A stretch of DNA of 64,000 nt from the NCBI RefSeq assembly GCF_010725485.1, contig NZ_AP022598.1, forward strand, positions 1,736,001 to 1,800,000. Reading direction: 5' to 3'. This DNA comes from Mycolicibacterium parafortuitum (GTDB lineage Bacteria; Actinomycetota; Actinomycetes; Mycobacteriales; Mycobacteriaceae). How positions within the stretch are numbered: position 1 is the stretch's first letter; the number at the start of each line of letters is the position of its first letter. Position numbers and translations under genes: made by a program. Below the pieces are notes generated by a model that had not been told where the DNA came from, did no database searches, and was given only the letters and a program-made list of their open reading frames with translations. Positions 57,059 to 64,000 of this stretch are shown here, one piece after another.

Positions 57059-58528
57059 ATGACCGAATTTGTCGACGTAGTCATCGTCGGAGCCGGGATC
57101 TCCGGCATCAGTGCGGCCTGGCATCTGCAGCGCAACGCCCCGGGTAAGAAGTTCGCGATCCTGGAGCGCCGCGACAAGCTCGGCGGCACCTGGGACCTGT
57201 TCAAGTACCCCGGCATCCGCTCGGACTCCGACATGTACACGCTCGGATTCCACTTCAAGCCGTGGGCGACCGATCAGATGATCGCCGACGGACCGTCGAT
57301 CTGGAACTACCTGAACGAAGCCGCGACCGAGAACGGCATCGCCGACCACATCCGCTACGGCCACAAGGTGGTCACCGCGAACTGGTCCGACGAGAACCGT
57401 CGGTGGGAGCTGACGATCGAACGGGACGGTGAGCGGTTCGAATTGCACGCCGGCTTCCTGTGGGCCTGCAGCGGCTACTACAACTACGACGAGGGATTCT
57501 CTCCGGAGTTCCCGGGCGCCGACGAGTTCGCCGGCACGCTGGTGCACCCCCAGCACTGGCCGGAAGACCTTGACTACCAAGGCAAGAAGGTCGTCGTGAT
57601 CGGCAGCGGCGCGACCGCGATCACGCTGATCCCGGCGCTTGTCGACACCGGGGCCGGGCACGTGACCATGCTGCAGCGCACCCCGACCTACATCGGCTCG
57701 CTGCCGGACAAGGACCCCTTCGCCGCACGCGCCTACCGGCTGCTGCCGGAGAAGACGGCCTACCGGATCGTGCGGTGGAAGGCGATCCTGCAGGCCACCG
57801 CGCAGTACCAGGTGGCCCGCGCTCTGCCGAACACATTCCGAAAAGCGTTGCGCACCATGGCTGAACGCCGGCTGCCGGACGGTTTCGACTACGACAAGCA
57901 CTTCTCACCCGCCTACAAGCCGTGGGACCAGCGAGTCTGCCTGGCCCCGAACGGGGACCTGTTCAAGGCCATCCGCAAGGGCAAGGCCGACGTCGTCACC
58001 GACACCATCGAACGGTTCACCGCCGCCGGAATCCAGTTGACCTCTGGCGCGCACCTCGACGCCGACATCATCGTCACCGCAACAGGTTTGAACGTGCAGT
58101 TCTTCGGTGGCGCCGAGGTGCTGCGCAACGGAACTCCCCAGGATCTCGCAGACTCGGTGGCGTACAAGGGGATGATGCTGTCGAACGTGCCGAACATGGC
58201 GTTCACCTTCGGCTACACCAACGCCTCGTGGACGCTCAAGGCGGACCTGACCTCGGAGTACGTCAGCCGGCTGCTGGAGTACATGGACGAGAACGGGTAC
58301 GACACCGTCGTTCCGCGTGAGCCGGGCAGTGACGTCGAGCGGCTCCCGTTCGTGGACCTGACCTCGGGCTACATCAAACGGGCCCTCGACCAGCTGCCGA
58401 AGTCAGGGTCGAAGGCGCCGTGGCGGCTCAAGCAGAACTACCTCGTGGACCTTCGGGTGATCCGCAACGGCAAGATCGACGACGACGCGTTGGAGTTCAC
58501 CAGCGCGCGGTCGCCGGTCACAGTCTGA
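57059..58528 (+). CDS. ethA: FAD-containing Baeyer-Villiger monooxygenase EthA
   Basis: This 489-aa enzyme inserts oxygen next to ketones and activates ethionamide. It has the FAD motif VVIVGAGISGISAAWHL, the NADPH motif VVVIGSGATAITLIPAL and the BVMO fingerprint FAGTLVHPQHWPE between them. RYPGIRSDSDMYT-like FKYPGIRSDSDMYTLGF and CSGYYNYDEGFSPEF match M. tuberculosis EthA. It is divergent from ethR and converges with the RraA-like gene. Confidence 0.94.
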   Translation: MTEFVDVVIVGAGISGISAAWHLQRNAPGKKFAILERRDKLGGTWDLFKYPGIRSDSDMYTLGFHFKPWATDQMIADGPSIWNYLNEAATENGIADHIRYGHKVVTANWSDENRRWELTIERDGERFELHAGFLWACSGYYNYDEGFSPEFPGADEFAGTLVHPQHWPEDLDYQGKKVVVIGSGATAITLIPALVDTGAGHVTMLQRTPTYIGSLPDKDPFAARAYRLLPEKTAYRIVRWKAILQATAQYQVARALPNTFRKALRTMAERRLPDGFDYDKHFSPAYKPWDQRVCLAPNGDLFKAIRKGKADVVTDTIERFTAAGIQLTSGAHLDADIIVTATGLNVQFFGGAEVLRNGTPQDLADSVAYKGMMLSNVPNMAFTFGYTNASWTLKADLTSEYVSRLLEYMDENGYDTVVPREPGSDVERLPFVDLTSGYIKRALDQLPKSGSKAPWRLKQNYLVDLRVIRNGKIDDDALEFTSARSPVTV

Positions 58529-58545
58529 CGACCAGCTCGCGGAGA

Positions 58546-58572
58546 CGACTAGCTCGCAGCGACTAGCTCGCA
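58546..58572. repeat. Direct repeat at ethA/rraA convergence
   Basis: CGACTAGCTCGCA occurs at 58546-58558 and 58560-58572; a partial third copy lies at about 58530. The second copy contains the stop of the RraA-like gene. Confidence 0.5.
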
Positions 58573-59045
58573 CAAACGATGACGATCCCGTCGTCGTCGC
58601 TGTAGGCGATGTCACCCGGGGTGAACACCACGCCGCCGAACTCGACGACCGCGTCGCGCTCGCCGTCTCCGGTCTTGGTGCTCTTGCGCGGGTTGGTGCC
58701 GAGCGCCTTGATACCGATGTCGAGTGTGCGCAGCGTGGACGCGTCGCGCACCGCGCCGTTGACGATCAGGCCGGACCAGCCGTTGGACCGGCCCAGCTCG
58801 GCGATCACGTCGCCGACGAGCGCGGTGTGCACCGACCCGTCGCCGTCGATGACGAGCACACCGCCGTCGCCGGGTTCGGACAGCACGGACTTCAGCAACG
58901 CGTTGTCCTCGAAGCATCGCACCGTGGTGATGGGCCCGGCGAATTCGGACCTGCCGCCGAACTGCCGGAACTGCAGATCACAGCTGCGGACGTCCGGGCC
59001 GATCTCGTCGACGAGGTCTGCGGTGGGGCGGGGCGTGACGGTCAC
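58563..59045 (-). CDS. rraA: RraA family protein (Rv3853-like)
   Basis: This 160-aa protein has the RraA fold: [67 protein letters not shown] and [13 protein letters not shown]. RraA proteins inhibit RNase E in E. coli; related ones are aldolases, and the gene was earlier named menG. The GTG at 59045 is the start. Confidence 0.87.
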   Translation of the reverse strand: MTVTPRPTADLVDEIGPDVRSCDLQFRQFGGRSEFAGPITTVRCFEDNALLKSVLSEPGDGGVLVIDGDGSVHTALVGDVIAELGRSNGWSGLIVNGAVRDASTLRTLDIGIKALGTNPRKSTKTGDGERDAVVEFGGVVFTPGDIAYSDDDGIVIVCAS

Positions 59046-59059
59046 GTCGGGTGTTCCTG

Positions 59060-59539
59060 TCAGTCGGTGCTGTTGCGGCGGGCGGCCAGCAGCACGATCA
59101 CCAGCGCGAGCACACCGGCGACGACCGCGGCGGCGATCGGCAGACGTGAGGAGTCCGGCGCGGCGGGCGGTGCGGGCACCGGGCTCGTGACGGCTGTGCT
59201 GGCGGTGGCGACAGTCGATTTCGCCTGCGCCGCAGCTTCCTTCGCGGCGGACGTCAGGTCCGCGACCGGCTGATCGGCCGGCTTCTCGGCGGGCGCTGCT
59301 TTCTCGGCCGGCGCTGCTTTCTTGGCCGGGGCCGCCTTCTTGACGGGTGCGGCCTTCTTGGCCGGGGCCGCCTTTTTCGCGGGAGTCTTCTTCGCCGCGG
59401 CGGCCTTCTTCGCTGGCGCCGCTTTCTTGGCCGGGGCGGCCTTCTTCGCGGGGGCCTTCTCCGCCGGCGGGGTCGCCGGCGGAACCGGTGGGGTTGCGGT
59501 ATCGGGACTTTCGTCGTGCCCGTCCGGCTGGTCTGGCAT
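59060..59539 (-). CDS. hns: Lysine/alanine-rich histone-like membrane protein (Rv3852/Hns-like)
   Basis: This 159-aa protein has a long run of AKKAAP-type repeats (about residues 28-80), which is histone H1-like, then a helical spacer [16 protein letters not shown] and a C-terminal membrane segment [21 protein letters not shown]. This is the layout of Rv3852, a nucleoid-associated protein tied to the membrane, and the adjacent RraA-like gene is the same neighbour as Rv3853. Alternative starts are ATGs at 59548 and 59551. Confidence 0.85.
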   Translation of the reverse strand: MPDQPDGHDESPDTATPPVPPATPPAEKAPAKKAAPAKKAAPAKKAAAAKKTPAKKAAPAKKAAPVKKAAPAKKAAPAEKAAPAEKPADQPVADLTSAAKEAAAQAKSTVATASTAVTSPVPAPPAAPDSSRLPIAAAVVAGVLALVIVLLAARRNSTD

Positions 59540-59583
59540 GGCGACCATCATGCCAGGTCGCCTACGCGCGCCTTCTCCCAGCG

Positions 59584-60528
59584 TCAGCCGGTCACCGACA
59601 GCGTCGCGGCGGCCGCCAGCGCGACCGCCATCAGCGCCAGTTCCAGACCGGCCCTCGAACGCGAGAACCCGGCCGTGCTGCGGTGCGTGCGCGCCGCGGG
59701 AAGCCAGAACTCGCGATTGCGCCAGCCGAGCACCACCAGCGCGCCGGTCAACAGCACTTTCGCCGTCAGTACCCGTCCGTACCCGGTCGTGTACAGCTCG
59801 GCCGGTGCGTCGAGTATCAGCACGCCGCCGATCAGCCCGCCGACCAGCAGCGCCGCCACGCACGCCAGCGAGAGCCGGGAGAACCCTGGCAGCACCCGGG
59901 CCCACTGACCCCGATGGTCGACCGTCAGCACCAGCCCGGCGAGTACGCCGCACCACAGCGCGGCCGCCAGCGCGTGCACCGCGACCGCGACCCCGCCGAC
60001 GGGACTGTCGGCCAGATGGCCGGTCAACGGGTGCCCGACCACGCCGACCGCGGCGGCGCCGACCGCGACCGGCACCGCCCACTCGGTATGCGGGCGCGTC
60101 GCGGTCACGGCGCACACCACCGCGGCGGCGAGCACCGTCAGCAGGCCGGCGCGCCCGGCCGCGGTGTCCGTCGCAAAGCTCACCGCGGTCTGCGCACCGA
60201 GATCGGTGACGGAGCGTCCCGCCGCCTCGGCGGCTGCCAGCGTCAGCCGGACCAGCTCGGCGATCACCCAGGTCGCCGACGCCGCCACCAGCGCGGGAAC
60301 AGCGCGCCGGCGCAGCTCGTGGCGGTGCCGCGGGCCCTCCAGCAGCGGCACGGCCGCCACACCCAGGGTGACGACGGCGGCGGCGTCGGTCACCGTGCGT
60401 GCGAGCGATGCGCCCAGGTCGCTCGCCGGATAGGCCAGCGCCCACGACAACACGCAGCCCGCCACGACGACCAGCGCCCCGCCGGCCGCTGCGCGGTACC
60501 GGGTCAGGATCGGCGTCGGACCGCCCAC
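59584..60528 (-). CDS. Copper resistance CopD-like membrane protein
   Basis: This 314-aa protein starts at the GTG at 60528, overlapping the CopC-like gene by 25 bp. It has eight or nine hydrophobic segments with conserved membrane histidines (VVGHPLTGHLAD, VAVHALAAALWCGVLAGL, VDHRGQW). CopD proteins import copper with CopC. No other copper gene is present. Confidence 0.85.
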   Translation of the reverse strand: MGGPTPILTRYRAAAGGALVVVAGCVLSWALAYPASDLGASLARTVTDAAAVVTLGVAAVPLLEGPRHRHELRRRAVPALVAASATWVIAELVRLTLAAAEAAGRSVTDLGAQTAVSFATDTAAGRAGLLTVLAAAVVCAVTATRPHTEWAVPVAVGAAAVGVVGHPLTGHLADSPVGGVAVAVHALAAALWCGVLAGLVLTVDHRGQWARVLPGFSRLSLACVAALLVGGLIGGVLILDAPAELYTTGYGRVLTAKVLLTGALVVLGWRNREFWLPAARTHRSTAGFSRSRAGLELALMAVALAAAATLSVTG

Positions 60529-61058
60529 AGCGCCCCGGCCGCCACGATCACGGTGACGCCTGCGACGAACGGCCACACCGGCATCTCGTCGGACTCGGGC
60601 GCGGCAGCCGGAACGGCAGGCGCGCCGCCGGTCTCGGGGGTGGCCGCCGTGGCGGCGCCGGTCTCGGGGGCGGTCAGCACGCGGTAGCCCCAGGACCCCT
60701 TGACTACGTGTCCGTCGGCCGAGGTGGCGCGGTAGTTCACCGTGTAGGTGCCCGCCGGGCCGCCGGAGCGCACCGCGACACTGATCACCGCGCCGTCGAC
60801 GGTGGGTTCCCCGTCGGACCACAGGGCGCCGTCGGGGCCGATCACGGTCATGGCCGCGAACTGCGGCTGCATCGGCTCGTTGAACGTCGCACTGATCCGC
60901 GCGGGCTGCTGCGCGAGCTCGGCGCCGTCGGCCGGATCACTGCCGATCAGCGCTGCGTGCGCGCCCGCGGTGGCGGCGAGCCCGAACCCACCCGCGATCA
61001 GGCCGAGGACCAGCATCATCAACGCCAAGGCGTGCCGGGCACGCGGAATCGCCGTCAT
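60504..61058 (-). CDS. CopC-domain copper-binding protein, membrane-anchored
   Basis: This 184-aa precursor has a signal peptide of about 33 residues ending AGAHAAL, whose mature N-terminal His (HAALIGSDPADGAEL) is the typical CopC copper ligand, with DGHVVKGSWGYRV carrying the second histidine. A Pro/Ala linker and a C-terminal helix (WPFVAGVTVIVAAGALWAVRRR) anchor it. It overlaps the CopD-like gene by 25 bp and starts in a TGATG overlap with the Rv3850-like gene. Confidence 0.87.
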   Translation of the reverse strand: MTAIPRARHALALMMLVLGLIAGGFGLAATAGAHAALIGSDPADGAELAQQPARISATFNEPMQPQFAAMTVIGPDGALWSDGEPTVDGAVISVAVRSGGPAGTYTVNYRATSADGHVVKGSWGYRVLTAPETGAATAATPETGGAPAVPAAAPESDEMPVWPFVAGVTVIVAAGALWAVRRRS

Positions 61059-61714
61059 CAGGCGACGCCGAGCCGCGCCATCAGATCGGCGTCGATCCCG
61101 TCGAGCTGCTCGGCGATCGCGGCGTGTGCCGAGCGCCTGCGCGCCGACGGCATGTTCTCGGCGGCGGTGACGGCCGCGGCGAGATCGCTGAGCCGCTCGG
61201 TGATCGCGCTGACGAACTGTTTGGTCTCGGCGTCTTTCGGGCGCTTCTCGGTCAGCACCCGCAGCGACTGCTCGGCGCCGGCGATGCGCGCCGACAGCTG
61301 CGCACCGTGACCGGAGAACTGGCCGAGCTGGCTCAGCGGGACACCCAGCTGATCGGCGCGGCGCTCGTCGATCAGGCCGCGCGCCGCGATCGACGCGCGG
61401 TACACCAGCGGGATCACCACAGGCGCCAGCAAACGGGACACGGTCAGCGCCCGGCGAACCTTGGTGGGGGAGAACAGCTTGCCCTCGCGTGCAGCCCTGA
61501 GCTCGGTCTCAGCAACCTTCAACGCGGTACGGTCGCTGTCGCGCTGAGCCCGCAGCTGCGCCTTGAGCGCGCGGTTCTGGGCCTTCTGCTCGGCTTTGAA
61601 GCGGCGGACCTCGTTCTTCGCCGACAGCTTCGCTTCGAGCTTGGCCTTGGCTTTGATCGCGCGGGCTTCGGCCTTGCGGGTCGCGCGGGATTTGCGTCGC
61701 TTGAACAAAGCCAT
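61058..61714 (-). CDS. Rv3850-like coiled-coil protein (DUF6474 type)
   Basis: This 218-aa protein, the same length as Rv3850, opens with MALFKRRKSRATRKAEARAI and a long basic helix rich in Lys, Arg and Ala. A middle part LFSPTKVRRALTVSRLLAPVVIPLVYRASIAARGLID may contact membrane, followed by a helical C-terminus. The function is unknown. Its TGA overlaps the CopC-like ATG. Confidence 0.8.
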   Translation of the reverse strand: MALFKRRKSRATRKAEARAIKAKAKLEAKLSAKNEVRRFKAEQKAQNRALKAQLRAQRDSDRTALKVAETELRAAREGKLFSPTKVRRALTVSRLLAPVVIPLVYRASIAARGLIDERRADQLGVPLSQLGQFSGHGAQLSARIAGAEQSLRVLTEKRPKDAETKQFVSAITERLSDLAAAVTAAENMPSARRRSAHAAIAEQLDGIDADLMARLGVA

Positions 61715-61923
61715 CCCTGCGGCCTCCCATTCGTCTCGTCGGCAGCACCGCCGGGGTGCGGCGGCGACGGTGACCAACACTATCGTCCAGCACGGGCGGT
61801 GGTGGTCGCGCTCCCCGGTGCTGGACTTTCTGTGTCGGGCAGCAAACGACGGCGCGGCTCTGTGCGAGAATCGACCGACATCAGGGGCTGGCGGCGTCGG
61901 GTCCGCCGAAGGGTGGTGACGAC

Positions 61924-62784
61924 GTGGGTTCGCGTGCGCGGATCGCCGCAGCGGCCTGCATGGTTGCCTCCGGGCTGCTGGTCGGCGGCGCCGCCGGCGC
62001 CGGTGCCGATCCGGGGACGGGCGCCGAGACGGGGGCGGGCGCCGAGCACGACAGCCCCGGCGCAGACACCGAACCCGTCGCCGAGCCGAACCGCCAATCC
62101 CGCCGGCCCAAAGCTCCCGAACGACACAGGGCCGAGGGCAGCGATCCGGATGACATCCCCACCCGACCCGACCCCGATGGGACCGACCCCGACGGGACCG
62201 AGCCGGAGCTGCCGTGCCCGCCGCGTAACGCGCCGGCCGGCCACGACGACGACAGAGACCGGCCTGTCGGCATGCCGGGCCCGATGGCCGCGCCGGCGCT
62301 GGGCCCGCAGCAGCAGCGGCCGAACGTGCTGGACACCGTTCCCGGCATCGGCGTCGGCGGTGCCTCCGACGCGTCCGAGGTTCCGATCAACGTGCCGATC
62401 GTGATCTCGGCGCCGGCCGGCTTCAACCCTGTCCCCGCACCCGTCCCCGCGCCCGCGGCCGGTCCCGGGTTCACATCAGGTGGCGCGAGCGCGGCGACGC
62501 CTGCCGGTGCGCCGGCCCCGCGCGCGTCGACCTCGGCCGAATCCCTGGCGCGCGACCCGTTGCCCGCAGCGGCCGGTAACCGCGTGACCCTCCCGGCGCC
62601 CGCGGGGCGGGTCGGTTACGGCGAGTACCTGCGCGGTGCCGGACTGTCCCAGATCGCGGCGCTGGCGATACCCGGGGTGGCCGGGATCCTGCTGCTCACC
62701 GGCGCGGGCGGACTACTCGGATATCGGCAGGCCAAGGCGGCCCAAGGGGTGCGGACCGGGGGAATCGCACGATTCATGAACTAG
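61924..62784 (+). CDS. Exported proline-rich protein with C-terminal membrane anchor (paralogue of 15247 gene)
   Basis: The GTG at 61924 begins a signal peptide (MGSRARIAAAACMVASGLL ending AGAGA-DP). The mature part is rich in Gly, Asp, Pro and Glu, with a Pro/Ala stretch and ends with YLRGAGLSQIAALAIPGVAGILLL, a hydrophobic segment, LLGYRQAKAAQGVRTGGIARFMN. The C-terminal order PGVAG, hydrophobic run, GYRQA, RT-G-x-x-R-F is shared with the protein at 15247-16359, although the rest differs. Length 286 aa. Confidence 0.75.
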   Translation: MGSRARIAAAACMVASGLLVGGAAGAGADPGTGAETGAGAEHDSPGADTEPVAEPNRQSRRPKAPERHRAEGSDPDDIPTRPDPDGTDPDGTEPELPCPPRNAPAGHDDDRDRPVGMPGPMAAPALGPQQQRPNVLDTVPGIGVGGASDASEVPINVPIVISAPAGFNPVPAPVPAPAAGPGFTSGGASAATPAGAPAPRASTSAESLARDPLPAAAGNRVTLPAPAGRVGYGEYLRGAGLSQIAALAIPGVAGILLLTGAGGLLGYRQAKAAQGVRTGGIARFMN

Positions 62785-62846
62785 CTCGAACCGTTCACCC
62801 CGACAGGGTGAGCGGCGCATAGTGGAATCCATCGAGAGGGGGAACC

Positions 62847-63338
62847 ATGCCAGCCAGCCGCAGTGTCACGCGCGCGGTGAACGAGGTGCTCGACCTCGCG
62901 CCGCGGCAGGGTGAGGTCTCACTGCCCCGCCTGGTCGAAGCCGTCAGCGAAAGCCGGGGCAGACCCATCGAACTCACCACCGCCGAACTGCCGCCGGGGG
63001 TGTGCGGGCAGTGGCGGCAGTACGCCGACAAGGACGTCTTCCTGATCCAGCAGGGACTCCCGGCGTGGGACCGCACGCTCGCCCACGAGCTGGGTCACCT
63101 CGTGCTGGGCCACGAGGGCATCCCCGTCGTGCAGGCCGCGATGGACAGCACCGAGCTGGCCAGTTCCGATCTGATCGGCTACATGCTCAATCAGCGCACC
63201 GGCTGCATGGGGCCGGCCGGTGAGGACGCCGAGCAGGAGGCCGAGGACTTCGCCGCGCTGCTGATCTACCGGCTGGGCCGGCTGCCCTCCGACCGGTCGT
63301 CGATCGTGCAGGTCCGCCTCGGAGAGGCATTTGGTTGA
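62847..63338 (+). CDS. ImmA/IrrE-type metallopeptidase domain protein
   Basis: This 163-aa protein has the zinc motif HELGHLVLGHEG (HExxH) in the second half of a small domain that begins TRAVNEVLDLAPRQGEVSLPRLVEAVSESRGR. ImmA/IrrE proteins cleave regulators under stress or act as antitoxin-linked proteases. No HTH partner is visible next to it. The next gene starts inside its stop (TTGA). Confidence 0.82.
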   Translation: MPASRSVTRAVNEVLDLAPRQGEVSLPRLVEAVSESRGRPIELTTAELPPGVCGQWRQYADKDVFLIQQGLPAWDRTLAHELGHLVLGHEGIPVVQAAMDSTELASSDLIGYMLNQRTGCMGPAGEDAEQEAEDFAALLIYRLGRLPSDRSSIVQVRLGEAFG

Positions 63339-64000
63339 TCGTCTGGGTGATCGCCGGTCTTCTCGGATTGGCCACCGGCTTGAGGATCGGCTGGGCGCTG
63401 GTCAACAAGCAGTCGTTGGTGAGCACCGCGATGATCCTGGCGCTGGGCAGCCTCGGTGCGGTCGCCGCGCTGAACTGGCAGCCGCTGACCCTGCTGGTCG
63501 ACACGGTGCTGCGGTGGCCCAACATCGCGATGGGGCTGAGCCAGGTGGCGTTGATCGCGTGCGCGGCAGGCAGTTGCGTGATGATCACGACGGTCTCGTC
63601 GAGCCGTGCCCCGGCCGCCGCCAGGAAGATCGCGCGGGCTCAGTACGCCGTCGCCGCGGTCATCGCCGCGGCGAGCCTCGCGGCGTTCCTGATGGCGGGT
63701 AAGCAGCCGGAGATGGCGCCCGAGGAGTATCTGCGTCGCAACCTGGGTAGCGGCGGTAACTCCCTGCCCTGGCTGCTGCCGCTGCTGTACGTACTGCTGG
63801 CGCTGAGCCTGGTGGCGTGGGCCGGCCTGCGGCACTCCAACCGGTCGCGGCGCGGCCGGGCGTTGTTCGTGTTCACCGTCGGCATCGTGCTGATCGTGCT
63901 GGCGCTCGCGTTCTTCCTGCTGCGTGCCGTCGGGACCACCGGCCTCGTCGGCGTCGGGGCGGCCGCGACGCTGCTCGGCTGCGCGATGCTGATCGTCGCC
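63335..64000 (+). CDS. Polytopic membrane protein, 3' end outside window
   Basis: The frame from the TTG at 63335, overlapping the protease stop, is open for 222 codons to the window end. It begins LIVWVIAGLLGLATGLRIGW and has seven or so hydrophobic segments. The tandem with an ImmA/IrrE gene resembles actinobacterial loci for the so-called MAB_1171c-type putative transporters with a cytoplasmic C-terminal domain, which would lie beyond the window. A GTG at 63347 is another start. Confidence 0.7.
   Translation, partial: MIVWVIAGLLGLATGLRIGWALVNKQSLVSTAMILALGSLGAVAALNWQPLTLLVDTVLRWPNIAMGLSQVALIACAAGSCVMITTVSSSRAPAAARKIARAQYAVAAVIAAASLAAFLMAGKQPEMAPEEYLRRNLGSGGNSLPWLLPLLYVLLALSLVAWAGLRHSNRSRRGRALFVFTVGIVLIVLALAFFLLRAVGTTGLVGVGAAATLLGCAMLIVA

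Overview
The window comes from a high-GC, fast-growing mycobacterium (Mycolicibacterium type). The evidence is the gene content: maltokinase, CYP138 with its divergent TetR regulator, the ethA/ethR pair, EspA/EspC-like ESX substrates, Rv3850- and Rv3852-like proteins, F420-dependent oxidoreductases, and gene order matching two M. tuberculosis stretches (Rv0135c-Rv0139 and Rv3850-Rv3859c). Family calls were made by reading the translated sequence, not by database search. No tRNA, rRNA, CRISPR array, intact insertion sequence or prophage was seen.

Layout. 0-8.7 kb: a rhomboid protease (cut by the window edge), a beta-phosphoglucomutase/GH65 phosphorylase pair, a Kup potassium transporter, a coiled-coil protein, an MHS-type MFS symporter and a DMT transporter. 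8.7-15.1 kb: a SigH-like ECF sigma factor, an F420/PPOX enzyme, a four-gene ABC importer whose ATPase is frameshifted, and a coupled HugZ-like/phosphoribosyltransferase pair. 15.2-22.6 kb: a proline-rich exported protein, maltokinase, a DrrAB-type exporter downstream of a broken MarR gene, GlgX and PncA. 22.6-27.0 kb: a tightly overlapping operon of unknown function with a 618-aa membrane protein, a 49-aa membrane peptide, a cupredoxin-like lipoprotein, a 427-aa membrane protein, a PAS-ANTAR regulator and PncA. 27.1-30.8 kb: an acyl-CoA dehydrogenase, an MFS transporter, a short DUF222 protein and a PPOX enzyme. 30.9-35.2 kb: a glycosyltransferase / methyltransferase / alpha-alpha-barrel operon facing a second methyltransferase and a TetR gene; the same palindrome lies at both promoters. 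35.2-39.8 kb: the Rv0135c-Rv0139-like block with cyp138 and msrA, including a frameshifted SDR gene and a KstR-type box. 39.8-44.1 kb: a DAO-type oxidoreductase, a DUF427 protein, an AlkA-like glycosylase, Dps and a thioesterase. 44.1-50.7 kb: a long leader followed by gltBD. 50.9-58.5 kb: a 46-aa protein, an F420 enzyme, a TIGR03086 protein, an EspC/EspA-like pair, a PHP-domain protein, an SOS-box-linked DinB, and ethR/ethA. 58.5-64 kb: RraA-like, Hns-like, CopD, CopC, an Rv3850-like protein, a second proline-rich anchored protein, an ImmA/IrrE-type protease and a membrane protein cut by the window end.

The genes share a few themes. Maltokinase, GlgX, GH65 and beta-PGM point to alpha-glucan, maltose and trehalose turnover. 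DinB, AlkA and Dps form a DNA-protection set, with an SOS box at dinB and a SigF-type promoter at dps. The strongest leads for undescribed biology are the overlapping membrane/lipoprotein/ANTAR operon, the dual-operator glycosyltransferase regulon, and the two proteins sharing a novel-looking C-terminal membrane-anchor motif.
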